Assembly: GCA_964500525.1 (NCBI GenBank)
Contig: CAZCOE010000029.1
Coordinates: forward strand, 1-27,692
Source of the DNA: RGIG7378 sp964500525
GTDB lineage: Bacteria > Bacillota > Clostridia > RGIG7378
Length of the DNA: 27,692 nucleotides
Direction of reading: 5' to 3'
Shown here: positions 1 to 8,022 of the stretch, piece after piece
Layout: every line of letters starts with the position of its first letter
Numbering within the stretch: the first letter of the stretch is position 1
Made by a program: the position numbers and the translations under genes
Notes under the pieces: model-generated
Told to the model about the DNA's origin: nothing
Seen by the model: only the letters and a program-made list of their open reading frames with translations
The model's database searches: none

Positions 1-3
1 GCT

Positions 4-1386
4 TCACCTCGCCTTCCGGCGGAAAATCTTGGACCTGAACAGTATTACATTCAAAATCAGGAAGAATCCTATCAATATAATGGTGGTCAGCACCGGCCTT
101 CCAGGGGCCAGGGTAACCAGCAGCATAAGTGGGAACCCAAACACAATTGCCGGGAAATTCTGATATACCAAATTGTCTGCTGCAGGTGTGCGGAAGTCGC
201 CATCGATCTCTCTCAGCAGGATAATTCCTGTACTTGCTGTGCCTGTCAGCATGCCGTACATCATCAGGAATTGCTCCTCCTGATACTCCTTGAACAGGGT
301 CTTTGCCACGATTCTGTTGTACACAAAGGTGATAACCAGTCCGGCAACTCCCAGAATCAGGATAATGCCCCAGTATTTTTCCAGCATATCCACACGGATG
401 GCAGCCACACCTGCCACAACCATCAGGTCGTAGAAGAAGTTGCTGATGCGGGTCATGAGGAAGTCGTTTGTGTACTCTCTGTGGATGATCTGCCTCTTGT
501 TGAGCACCTTTAGTATCCCCTTTACAAGGGTTGCCAGCAAAACGCCCAACAGGAAGTTGAATCCGAAAATCAGCGACTTGAGTCCGGGAAGCAATTCACC
601 CAGAGCAAACATAATCAGATACGTGAGGAAGTAGGTAGATGCCACAATGGCCAGCTGAACTGTCATCTTGTCCAGGTTGCCCTGAATAGGAATCTCGTTG
701 CTCTTCTGAATATCCTCGGATTTGAGCGCTCCCTCCTCGCTGAAGCTGCCGGTAACCTTGCCCTTCCTCTTCAGCACATTCAGGTGAATAACGCCGCCGA
801 TACTGGCGCTCAGGAATCCCAGCGCCGCGATCGTCAGGCCAAAGCTCCTGCCGCCCTCAAATCCGTAGTCTGCCTCAAAGAGTCCTCCGTAGTTAAGGGC
901 CTGGCCTGTTCCCTGACCGTAGCCGAAGGGAAGCAAAATGCCTGCGGCCTTGAAGAAACCGCTGATAAACATGCCGGCTATAATCGTAATCACCATGCCC
1001 ACAATGCCCTGAATCAGGTATGATGAAACAGTGGTAACTCCGGTGTTAAATATTTCTGTGGTTCTCTGGCGGGTCAGCTTGCCCTTGGATGCCTTGAACG
1101 TGGATGCCACGAAGCCCAATGCCAGAGCATGATATGTAAGTATCTCCAGGTTGTATGTCCCGTTGCCCCCAAAGAAGGCTGTGTCGAACATTACCCGATC
1201 TGTGATCAGCTTGTAAATACCTGTGACCAGCAGCAGAAGGCCGCCTCCCAGAACGGGAGTAGGTATCAGCGTGGCATTTAAGAACTTGATCCTTCTCTTG
1301 AGTATGTTTGCCACCAGAAGGCTAAGCAGCAATACCGCCAGCAGATTGAAAAATCCCCAGGTACTATAATCCCAAAAATTGCCCAT
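4..1386 (-). CDS. gltS: Sodium/glutamate symporter (GltS, ESS family)
   Basis: A polytopic inner-membrane carrier of 460 residues, expected to import glutamate with sodium. The protein is almost entirely hydrophobic helices. It carries the ESS-family glycine-rich signature near residues 154-166 (GYGQGTGQALNYG) and an early PTPVLGGG loop at about 42-49. The first helix begins at residue 10 and there is no cleavable signal. It is somewhat longer than the E. coli protein (about 400 residues), with an extra hydrophilic stretch near 208-238. The ATG lies 23 bases inside the 3' end of the upstream acyltransferase gene and is preceded by GAGGTGG, so the two are probably translationally coupled. Family assignment rests on recognised motifs; substrate identity is inferred from the family. 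Confidence 0.82.
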   Translation of the reverse strand: MGNFWDYSTWGFFNLLAVLLLSLLVANILKRRIKFLNATLIPTPVLGGGLLLLVTGIYKLITDRVMFDTAFFGGNGTYNLEILTYHALALGFVASTFKASKGKLTRQRTTEIFNTGVTTVSSYLIQGIVGMVITIIAGMFISGFFKAAGILLPFGYGQGTGQALNYGGLFEADYGFEGGRSFGLTIAALGFLSASIGGVIHLNVLKRKGKVTGSFSEEGALKSEDIQKSNEIPIQGNLDKMTVQLAIVASTYFLTYLIMFALGELLPGLKSLIFGFNFLLGVLLATLVKGILKVLNKRQIIHREYTNDFLMTRISNFFYDLMVVAGVAAIRVDMLEKYWGIILILGVAGLVITFVYNRIVAKTLFKEYQEEQFLMMYGMLTGTASTGIILLREIDGDFRTPAADNLVYQNFPAIVFGFPLMLLVTLAPGRPVLTTIILIGFFLILNVILFRSKIFRRKAR

Positions 1387-2578
1387 GTTCCACCTCAGAA
1401 TGTGTATTTTTGTATCTGTAGAATAGATTCATATATTTCAATGAGTTGAACCTCTCCCCTGGCTTAAGCTGATACACCTTGTCCTGATAGTAGATGTTCA
1501 GCTTGTTCCGGCCCACAACGGTGAAAACCGACGCCTTGTCAAAGTCCAGCCGGTATTCCTGATCTCCCTTGCGCACCATCAGCCGGTCTCCGTAGAGCTC
1601 CAGCTCCCCATCCTGGAAGATCAATTCCTTGTTTTTGTACAGAATAACCTGGTAAAAGTCCGATCTCTCCCTGTAGTATGGCTGCTCCAGATATAGGTCC
1701 GTGTCCAGCTTGTTGATAAAATCGCATTGGTAGTCGTACCAATCTGCCACAAATCGGAATGGGAACTCTCCCTTAACCACCTTAAGCTCCGTGGAGGGTG
1801 TATACTCCAGGGTTACGCCGCACTTCTTGCAGCAAATGTGGCTGTCATGACTCTCAAACTCGGACAGGCCACAGGCAGGGCACACATACATGGCTCTCTC
1901 CAGGTACTCTGCCCGCTTGTTGTGGTGGAACTCGTGATCCGCATTGCCTTCGTGAACATAGAGCTGGGTGCAGACGGTGTCCAGCAGCTCCGAATCCGTC
2001 AGTTTCCCGTACTCCTCAGGCTCCAGAACATTGAGAACGTATGCCTTCATCTTGCCCTTGCGGATAACATCGCTCCATCTGGGATGAACGCCATATCCTC
2101 CCTCTATGCGGAACAGGGCCACAGGCAGCTTAAGCACACGAATCAGCTTGACCACCGATGGCTTGATATACTCTGTATGTCCGCTGTAGGTGCGGTTTCC
2201 CTCGGGAGCCAGGGCAATGGTGCCGCCCTCTTTGGCCACCCGGATGCAGTTCATAACTGTGCTCACATCTGTGGTCTGCTTCTTGATGGGAATTGGCGCA
2301 ACCAGCCAGGCAATAAGCTTGGAAATCCACCCCTTGGAGAACAGGTCCTCAGAGGTTATGTAATATACCGGGCCCTTGAATGCCATGCCCACAAAGAATT
2401 GATCAAAGGCTGTCTGATGGTTCATCAAAATAAGGTATGGGCGGCCCTTGTTATTGAACTTGGTGATCTTGATTCCATATGCCAATCGGGAAAAAGGATA
2501 CAGTATGGCATAGGCAATATTCCGCACAACCCTGTGCCTGAAGTGCATCCATTTTTTGCGGGTTGTCTTCTTTGCCAT
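1364..2578 (-). CDS. PlsC-type 1-acylglycerol-3-phosphate acyltransferase with C-terminal zinc ribbon and PH-like domain
   Basis: A 404-residue lysophosphatidic-acid-type acyltransferase, expected to transfer an acyl chain to lysophosphatidate at the cytoplasmic membrane. The catalytic HX4D motif is at His54-Asp59 (NHQTAFD) and the acceptor-binding EGNR-type motif at 126-129 (PEGNRTYSG). Ordinary PlsC proteins are about 240 residues. Here a zinc ribbon follows (Cys233, Cys236, Cys250, Cys253), then a beta-rich stretch at about 310-390 (GELELYGDRL, then VVGRNKLNIYY) that reads like a PH/GRAM-type fold; the fold is my inference. A good promoter lies 51 bases upstream. The TAG stop falls inside the following symporter gene. 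Substrate could be another lysolipid. Confidence 0.82.
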   Translation of the reverse strand: MAKKTTRKKWMHFRHRVVRNIAYAILYPFSRLAYGIKITKFNNKGRPYLILMNHQTAFDQFFVGMAFKGPVYYITSEDLFSKGWISKLIAWLVAPIPIKKQTTDVSTVMNCIRVAKEGGTIALAPEGNRTYSGHTEYIKPSVVKLIRVLKLPVALFRIEGGYGVHPRWSDVIRKGKMKAYVLNVLEPEEYGKLTDSELLDTVCTQLYVHEGNADHEFHHNKRAEYLERAMYVCPACGLSEFESHDSHICCKKCGVTLEYTPSTELKVVKGEFPFRFVADWYDYQCDFINKLDTDLYLEQPYYRERSDFYQVILYKNKELIFQDGELELYGDRLMVRKGDQEYRLDFDKASVFTVVGRNKLNIYYQDKVYQLKPGERFNSLKYMNLFYRYKNTHSEVEHGQFLGL

Positions 2579-2628
2579 AACTCCTCCGGGTTGTCTCGCA
2601 ACTTAGTCAATTTGTTATACGTAGACTA

Positions 2629-2657
2629 ATTGTACATTATTTTCCCCCATCTGTCAC
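2629..2657 (-). promoter_or_regulatory. Sigma-70-type promoter of the plsC-like/gltS unit
   Basis: On the minus strand, GTGACA (2652-2657) is separated by exactly 17 bases from TACAAT (2629-2634). Each hexamer differs from consensus at one base. It sits about 50 bases before the acyltransferase start and downstream of the citrate synthase terminator. Confidence 0.7.
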
Positions 2658-2697
2658 CAAAATACTATCTGTCCATACAAAATGCGACCAAATAAAT

Positions 2698-2723
2698 AGG
2701 CACACTCCCGGAGAAGCATGCCT
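2698..2723 (-). terminator. Probable terminator after citrate synthase
   Basis: The minus-strand RNA can form an 11-bp stem (three G-U pairs) with a 4-base loop, followed by AUUUAUUU. It lies 28 bases past the citrate synthase stop. The U-tract is interrupted, so termination may be partial. Confidence 0.5.
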
Positions 2724-2751
2724 GTGAAATATTGCTTTAGATTCAGTTGTT

Positions 2752-4140
2752 TTACCGGTCCTTGAGGCTTGTGTACTCTCGTCTGGGAGCAACGCTCATG
2801 TAGGCGGGACGGATAATCTTGGACTGTCCGGCCAGCTCCTCAATGCGGTGTGCGCTCCATCCAACAACACGGGCCGTGGCAAAAATGGGTGTGTACAGCT
2901 CTGTGGGCAGGTTCAGCATGCGGTATGCAAAGCCGGAGTAGAAGTCCACATTGGCGCTGACAGTCTTGTTGGAGGCCCTGCGGTCCATTATCATACCCTT
3001 TGCCAGTCTCTCTACCATATCCATCAGGCGGAACTCGGCCTGGCATCCCTTGTTCTCGGACAGCTCCTGTACATGCTTTTTGAAAATCTCGGCTCTGGGG
3101 TCGCTGACGCTGTAGACCGCGTGGCCCATGCCATAGATGAGCCCCTTGTTGTCAAAGGCCTTCTTGTCCAGGATCTTGGTCAGGTATGCTGCAACCTCGT
3201 CCTCGTCCTCCCAGTTGGAGACGTGCTTCTTGATATCGTCAAACATCTGCACAACCTTCAGGTTGGCGCCGCCGTGGAGAGGTCCCTTGAGGGAGCCCAG
3301 AGCAGCTGCAATTGCAGAATAGGTGTCTGTGCCGGAGGACGTTACTACCCGGGTGGTAAAAGTGGAGTTGTTGCCTCCGCCGTGCTCTGCGTGCAATACC
3401 AACGCCATGTCCAGAACCTTGGCCTCCAGCTCGATATACTTCTTGTCGGAACGGAGCATGCGGAGAATATTCTCTGCTGTGGACAGGTTAGACTTAGGGT
3501 TATGGATATAGAGGCTGCGGCCCTGAATAAAGTGGCGATATGACCTATAGCTGTATACAGCCATCATGGGCAGCTGGGCGATAAGCTGAATGGACTGGCG
3601 CAGTACGTTTTCGATGGAAATGTCGTCCGGGTTGTCATCGTAGGAATACATGGTCAGAACCGAACGCTGCAGAGAGTTCATCATGTCGTTGCTGGGGGCC
3701 TTCATGATAACATCCCTTACGAAGGTCATAGGCAGCTGTCTGTGCTCTGCCAGCATGGCACTGAAGTTATCCAGCTCCTCCTTGTTGGGCAGCTCTCCGA
3801 ACAGCAGCAAATAGGCAGCCTCTTCGAATCCGAAGCGGCAATCCGTGAGGAATCCGTCTACAAAGTCGTTGATCTCTACTCCCCGATAGTACAGGTGGCC
3901 ATTGTCCTCAATAACGTGGCCATCACTGTCCAGAATGCTGCGGCCCTCGCTGTCCGTCTTGTTCCAGGTAACCTCGGAAATGGCGGTGAGGCCCGTGAGA
4001 ACGCCAACGCCATGGGCGTCTCTGAGACCCCTCTTAACATCGTATTTGGAATACAATGTGGGGTCTATATTGTGATTCCTGCATTTCTCGGCAAGGCGCC
4101 TGATATCAGGATTTGTCTCGTTTTTCAAAAAATCATCCAT
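2752..4140 (-). CDS. gltA: Citrate synthase (clostridial type)
   Basis: Condenses oxaloacetate with acetyl-CoA to citrate in the cytoplasm. In an anaerobe this probably feeds the oxidative branch to 2-oxoglutarate and glutamate. The catalytic triad is visible: His289 in PLHGGAN, His340 in GMGHAVY and Asp399 in NVDFYSG. The usual GHRVY arginine is alanine, which I recall from clostridial members, so it is probably not a defect. At 462 residues it has the longer N-terminal region typical of this subgroup. The gene follows the PHP-domain gene by 57 bases and a terminator-like hairpin follows it, so it may be the last gene of the zinc-transport unit or have its own weak promoter. A 2-methylcitrate synthase role cannot be excluded. 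Confidence 0.9.
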   Translation of the reverse strand: MDDFLKNETNPDIRRLAEKCRNHNIDPTLYSKYDVKRGLRDAHGVGVLTGLTAISEVTWNKTDSEGRSILDSDGHVIEDNGHLYYRGVEINDFVDGFLTDCRFGFEEAAYLLLFGELPNKEELDNFSAMLAEHRQLPMTFVRDVIMKAPSNDMMNSLQRSVLTMYSYDDNPDDISIENVLRQSIQLIAQLPMMAVYSYRSYRHFIQGRSLYIHNPKSNLSTAENILRMLRSDKKYIELEAKVLDMALVLHAEHGGGNNSTFTTRVVTSSGTDTYSAIAAALGSLKGPLHGGANLKVVQMFDDIKKHVSNWEDEDEVAAYLTKILDKKAFDNKGLIYGMGHAVYSVSDPRAEIFKKHVQELSENKGCQAEFRLMDMVERLAKGMIMDRRASNKTVSANVDFYSGFAYRMLNLPTELYTPIFATARVVGWSAHRIEELAGQSKIIRPAYMSVAPRREYTSLKDR

Positions 4141-4197
4141 GCGTATTCTCTCTGTCCTTCAAAATCTATGCCGCATGTTATCTGAGAAATATCAGCC

Positions 4198-5268
4198 TCA
4201 ATTGCCGATAAAGATGGGGTTGCCGATAGCCATGCGAATGCCGGTTGTTGCGTCGGTAACCTCTGCTCTGTAGAACATACAGTCTGTATTCAGTGGAATG
4301 TTCACGTAGACCGGGTCCGTACCTGTGTATTCTTGGGTATACACAATTTTTGAGTCCTTGTAAATATCGAGCCTGTAAACATGATTATTTTCATAAATGT
4401 TCTTGTACATATCTCCCACACGGAGCCAGAGTTCCCCATTGTCCCCGGTCCAGGTGCCTCCCATATTCACCGAAGTCTCCCCGTCTGTGGCGCACATCTG
4501 TATGCCGATACATCCGCAGGTCATGTCTCCCACATGTGCCGCATCCACATAGGCTGCGCTGGTTTTCTCCTTCACATATACTGTGCTGAGGCCGTTGTTG
4601 TCAGGATGGCCGTGCTCGTCGCCTCCTGCTATGGCATAGACCCTCTTGCCCATCTCCAGCAGCTGTTTCCACAGGTGATAGGCCTTGTCGGAATGCTCAT
4701 AGGATGGGTAATAGTATATGATCTCAATATTGTGGTAGTCGCAGAAATAATAGTCCAGTGGATCTGGGGACTGCATCTTGGTGGTGGGATGATTGTGAGT
4801 GAAAACACCTCCCTTGGACCTGACGTAGTTCACCAGCTCCGCCATGCGTTCATATGTAAAGTGGGGATAGCCGAAATGTCCCTCATGGTCGTCCTCCTCA
4901 GGGGACAGGCCGGCGTGGGTGTAGCCGAACTCAGGGAAGTGGGTCAATGTGTCCTCCAGGTCTCCCTGCCTGGGAAAGATCATGTTGTAGTGCAGGTCGG
5001 TCTGGGTTGCAGCTCTGCATCCCTCCATATATGTGCCCGGCTCCGTTCCGCACAGCATGGTGTTGTTATTCCACTCCGGCAAATATGTGTGTCGCACCTG
5101 CCTATGATCCACCAGAGCCACAAAGTCAGTCTCCTTAGCTGCCATGTAGTCCGACCATTCGGTCAATGTGGCCAGTCCGTCGCTGGTGCCGCCGGTAGCC
5201 GCATGGGCGTGATAGTCTCCATGGGCAGCCTGTCTGCCTGCATATGCCTTGTCAACCGGGTTCATCAT
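4198..5268 (-). CDS. PHP-domain metal-dependent hydrolase
   Basis: A 356-residue protein with a PHP-type set of metal ligands: HGDYHAH at residues 16-22, VDH at 53-55, THNHP at 157-161 and GGDEHGH at 215-221. Family members hydrolyse phosphoesters using two or three metal ions. The C-terminal third (about 245-356) is a beta-rich region with no motif I recognise. There is no signal peptide, so it should be cytoplasmic. The frame stays open for 60 more codons upstream, but that part only mirrors the permease gene. The ATG at 5268 has a perfect AAGGAGG 8 bases ahead of it. It follows the permease stop by 2 bases, so it belongs to the metal-transporter operon. Its substrate is unknown. Confidence 0.75.
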   Translation of the reverse strand: MMNPVDKAYAGRQAAHGDYHAHAATGGTSDGLATLTEWSDYMAAKETDFVALVDHRQVRHTYLPEWNNNTMLCGTEPGTYMEGCRAATQTDLHYNMIFPRQGDLEDTLTHFPEFGYTHAGLSPEEDDHEGHFGYPHFTYERMAELVNYVRSKGGVFTHNHPTTKMQSPDPLDYYFCDYHNIEIIYYYPSYEHSDKAYHLWKQLLEMGKRVYAIAGGDEHGHPDNNGLSTVYVKEKTSAAYVDAAHVGDMTCGCIGIQMCATDGETSVNMGGTWTGDNGELWLRVGDMYKNIYENNHVYRLDIYKDSKIVYTQEYTGTDPVYVNIPLNTDCMFYRAEVTDATTGIRMAIGNPIFIGN

Positions 5269-5270
5269 TA

Positions 5271-6092
5271 TTATATCCTCCTTTTGAGTAAACCAATCAG
5301 GCTGCATGTGCCAAATACCATCATGTTGGCAATGACAATGCCTGATCCTGTGGGAGTGTCGTACAGCATGGACGCCCCCATTCCTACTATGAAGCATACC
5401 ACGGAAATGGCCGCTGCGCATACTGTTACAGATGAAAACTTCTTGCACACCTTCATGGCGCTGAGAGCCGGGAACAGAATCAGTCCGGATATCAGCATTG
5501 AGCCCATCATCCTCATGCCCACCACTATCATCAGGGCGGTAAGCACAGCCACCAGAGAATTATATGCGCCGGTGTTGACGCCGGTGGCCTTGGCAAAGGT
5601 CTCGTCAAAGGTGACTGCAAAGATCTTGTGGTAGAACAGCAGGAACGCCAGCAGCACCACAGCGGTCAGAACGGCGCTGAGCCTGACGTCGCTGTCCGTC
5701 ATGGACAGTATGCTGCCGAACATATAGTTGTTTACGTCGGTGTTCATACCGTCAACCACCGACAGGGCGAATACTCCTATGGCCAGTGCGCCGGTGGAGA
5801 ATACAGCCACAGCCGCATCGGCCTTGACGCTGCCGTTCTGACTGATCCGCAGCAGAATGAAGGCGCATACCAGCACAACGGGAATGGACACTGCCATAGG
5901 GGCCCAGTTAAGTGCAGTGGCAATGGTCAGGGCCGCAAAGCTTACGTGGGACAGACCGTCGCCTATCATGGAGTAGCGCTTCAATACCAGGCATACTCCC
6001 AGCAGCGCAGCACATATCGCGATCATCAGGCCGGCAATTACAGCTCTCTGGACAAAGCTGTATTGCAGCATTTTTGCAATAGTTTCAAACAT
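5271..6092 (-). CDS. Zinc/manganese-type ABC transporter permease (ZnuB-like)
   Basis: A membrane permease of 273 residues of the ABC-3 family that imports divalent metals, probably zinc. The chain is a run of about eight hydrophobic helices. It contains the family stretch MIGDGLSHVSFA near residues 42-53 and a C-terminal region rich in small residues (SGLILFPALSAM). I chose the ATG at 6092 (MFETIAKML) because a AAGGGGG ribosome site precedes it and the family starts here; a 36-codon extension would lie inside the ATPase gene. The start overlaps the ATPase stop by 8 bases, typical of coupled subunits. The last codons contain the ribosome site of the next gene. Which metal is carried is inferred from the binding protein. 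Confidence 0.87.
   Translation of the reverse strand: MFETIAKMLQYSFVQRAVIAGLMIAICAALLGVCLVLKRYSMIGDGLSHVSFAALTIATALNWAPMAVSIPVVLVCAFILLRISQNGSVKADAAVAVFSTGALAIGVFALSVVDGMNTDVNNYMFGSILSMTDSDVRLSAVLTAVVLLAFLLFYHKIFAVTFDETFAKATGVNTGAYNSLVAVLTALMIVVGMRMMGSMLISGLILFPALSAMKVCKKFSSVTVCAAAISVVCFIVGMGASMLYDTPTGSGIVIANMMVFGTCSLIGLLKRRI
5277..5283 (-). promoter_or_regulatory. Ribosome binding site deciding the PHP-gene start
   Basis: Minus-strand AAGGAGG lies inside the last codons of the permease gene, 8 bases before ATG 5268. It argues for this start over the in-frame start at 5448. Confidence 0.75.
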
Positions 6093-6906
6093 GGGATTCC
6101 CCCTTAAGGGCATGATGGCAGGTACCCTGGATATGGGCTGAACAGCCCTTGGTACACTCCCTGCCCAATCTGCAGTCCATGCATTCATCATCCGCTCCAT
6201 CTTCCAGGAAGGCCTTGCCTATGTCGCTGTCCCGATAGTCCTGGGCTGTGCCGCAGAACATCAACTGACCTGCATTCAGGTGCAAAATATGGGATGCGTG
6301 GTCAATGGCGCAGTGTATGTCATGGGTGACCATAACGATGGTTATGCCCTCCTCCCGGTTGACCTTGCGGATCAGCCGGTACATTTCCTCGGAAGCCATG
6401 GGATCCAGACCTGCTACAGGCTCGTCCAGCAGCAGCATTTTGGATGTGGCACACAGGGCCCGGGCCAACAGAACTCTCTGCTGCTGACCACCGGACAGAT
6501 CCCTGTAGCACCTGTCTGCCAAGTCTGTTATGCTGAGCATCTCCAGTATTTCCCGGGCGCGCCGCCGCTCTGCAGAGGTATAGCTCATGAAGAATTTCTT
6601 CCTGTTGAGGAATCCGGACAGCACAACCTCCTTAACCGACGCAGGGAAGTCCCTCTGCATAGATGTCTGCTGAGGCAGGTAGCCCACCTCATTGTGCCTG
6701 AACTTGCGTCCGGTGATAATCTTGCCGGAGGCTGGCCTCTTGAGCCCCAGCAGGGCCTTGATCAGAGAGGATTTGCCGGAACCGTTTTCGCCCACAATAC
6801 AGAGATAGTCCCCTTCGTTCAGTTCAAAGGATAGATTCTCCAGAACAATTTTGCCCTCATAGGACAGGCTCAGCTTGTCGCATTTGAGTAATGTCTTGTC
6901 TGTCAT
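6085..6906 (-). CDS. Zinc/manganese-type ABC transporter ATPase (ZnuC-like) with Cys/His-rich tail
   Basis: The cytoplasmic ATPase of the metal importer, 273 residues. Walker A is at 39-47 (GENGSGKSS), the Q-loop around 79-80, the signature LSGGQQQR at 137-144, Walker B MLLLDEP at 157-163 and the switch histidine at 195. After the normal end of the domain (about residue 237) comes an unusual tail with Cys242, Cys245, Cys251, Cys255, Cys263 and His258, His264, His265, His272. That spacing looks like a metal-binding site, perhaps sensing the transported metal; this is inference. The gene begins 2 bases after the binding-protein gene ends and overlaps the permease start by 8 bases, so all three are one operon. 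Confidence 0.88.
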   Translation of the reverse strand: MTDKTLLKCDKLSLSYEGKIVLENLSFELNEGDYLCIVGENGSGKSSLIKALLGLKRPASGKIITGRKFRHNEVGYLPQQTSMQRDFPASVKEVVLSGFLNRKKFFMSYTSAERRRAREILEMLSITDLADRCYRDLSGGQQQRVLLARALCATSKMLLLDEPVAGLDPMASEEMYRLIRKVNREEGITIVMVTHDIHCAIDHASHILHLNAGQLMFCGTAQDYRDSDIGKAFLEDGADDECMDCRLGRECTKGCSAHIQGTCHHALKGESHV

Positions 6907-6908
6907 GG

Positions 6909-7844
6909 TTAGTTCAGTGCCTCCCGAAGATAGGTTAGGTTTTGTCGCATCAGGTCGATATATGTTGTACCAGCCTCAAATTCCTCTGAGGTTACGTTGT
7001 GGCAGCTGTGGAGGCATCGGATGACTGCTCCTGTTTCGTTAGCTATGGACCGGGCCGTCTTGCAGTTGGACATCTCCACGTGAAACACTACCGGAATATT
7101 CAGCTCCCTGACCTTGTCGATAAGCTCTGCAGTGGCTCCAATATTCTCCTCGGTGCTGTCTGCGCATCCCGGAAATGCGGCATAGTAGCTGAGGCCGTAC
7201 TCTCTGGCCAGGTACAGAAACGGAAATCTGTCTCCCACCACGATAGTCTGTCTCCGGGCTCCCTGAACCATATCTCTGAATTCCTGATCCAACTGCCGGA
7301 GCTCCGCAATGTATGCGTCCCCATTGGCCCGGTAGGTCTGGGCATTGTCCGGGTCCAGGTCCACCAGCTTATCTGCCACTGCCTCAACTATTTCAATCAT
7401 GTTCACCGGGCTGGTCCAAACGTGTTCGTCGTATTCCTCATGGTGTTGGTGGTCATGCTCCTCAGCGGCATCCTCATGTATCGGCTCCACCACATCCATG
7501 AGACGAATCTGATCGGGAGCCTCATCCAGTGATTGCAGCAATGTGTCCACCCAGGTGTCCGACTCGCCGCCGCACAGCACCAACAAATCGCACTCTGCAA
7601 TGGCAATCTGCTCTCTCAGGGAAGGATCGTAGTTGTGAATCTCCGATGAACCCACCGGCAGAATCATATGCAGATCCACCAGATCCCCTGACACGGCCCT
7701 GACTGCGTCGTATTCCGGGAAGCCCGTGGCATATACCGCAAGCTTATCCCCGGCTGTGGAATCCACCTGTCCGGAGCAGCCGCAAAGAGCCGCCGGCAGC
7801 AGGGAAAGCACCATTAGTCCTGCCACTATACGGGATCTGATCAT
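6909..7844 (-). CDS. Metal-binding ABC lipoprotein (ZnuA-like)
   Basis: The extracellular metal-capturing component, 311 residues, anchored as a lipoprotein: a short basic start, a hydrophobic core and lipobox LCGC with Cys23. It has the metal ligand His70 (SSEIHNYDP) and a His/Asp/Glu-rich loop at 123-141 (HDHQHHEEYDEH) leading into His141. That loop is the usual mark of zinc rather than manganese members. Where classic ZnuA has a third histidine there is instead a GDRFPF motif (204-209), and a HSCHNV motif lies at 279-284; I recall both from a clostridial subgroup. It is the first gene of the operon and has its own promoter. I saw no clear Zur box. Confidence 0.87.
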   Translation of the reverse strand: MIRSRIVAGLMVLSLLPAALCGCSGQVDSTAGDKLAVYATGFPEYDAVRAVSGDLVDLHMILPVGSSEIHNYDPSLREQIAIAECDLLVLCGGESDTWVDTLLQSLDEAPDQIRLMDVVEPIHEDAAEEHDHQHHEEYDEHVWTSPVNMIEIVEAVADKLVDLDPDNAQTYRANGDAYIAELRQLDQEFRDMVQGARRQTIVVGDRFPFLYLAREYGLSYYAAFPGCADSTEENIGATAELIDKVRELNIPVVFHVEMSNCKTARSIANETGAVIRCLHSCHNVTSEEFEAGTTYIDLMRQNLTYLREALN

Positions 7845-7874
7845 TAACTGCCTCCATAACTCATAGATATTGCT

Positions 7875-7903
7875 ATTTTAGTACCACATAGTCGGCCCGT
7901 AAA
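7875..7903 (-). promoter_or_regulatory. Promoter of the metal-transport operon
   Basis: Minus-strand TTTACG (7898-7903), a 17-base spacer and TAAAAT (7875-7880), about 30 bases before the lipoprotein start. Regulation by a metal repressor is likely, but no operator could be assigned. Confidence 0.55.
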
Positions 7904-8011
7904 GTGTAAAAGAGGTATATTCTTCCCTCTGTTACTGCTGCAAGTTGTATGATAAAATGGATTCGACACTGTGTGACACATATATATAAAAAGTGGTCTT
8001 TTTTCTAAAAT

Positions 8012-8016
8012 GGAGG
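8012..8016 (+). promoter_or_regulatory. Ribosome binding site deciding the kinase start
   Basis: GGAGG lies 6 bases before ATG 8023. The longer in-frame start is a GTG at 7993 with no ribosome site, and the extra ten residues do not look like the family. Confidence 0.7.
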
Positions 8017-8022
8017 TGCATT

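Noticed and set aside
1727..2629. A 300-codon open frame on the plus strand
   Set aside because: It is antisense to the acyltransferase with its HX4D motif, has no family-like motifs and no ribosome site.
5269..5448. A 60-residue N-terminal extension of the PHP protein
   Set aside because: It overlaps the permease reading frame and lacks a ribosome site; the metal motif begins at residue 16 of the shorter form.
4381..5634. A 417-codon open frame on the plus strand
   Set aside because: It mirrors the PHP and permease genes on the other strand; the sequence has no domain structure and the minus-strand genes are well supported.
7845..7992. A Zur or other metal-repressor operator upstream of the zinc operon
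   Set aside because: No inverted repeat convincingly like a Zur or MntR site was seen; only the -35 and -10 could be supported.
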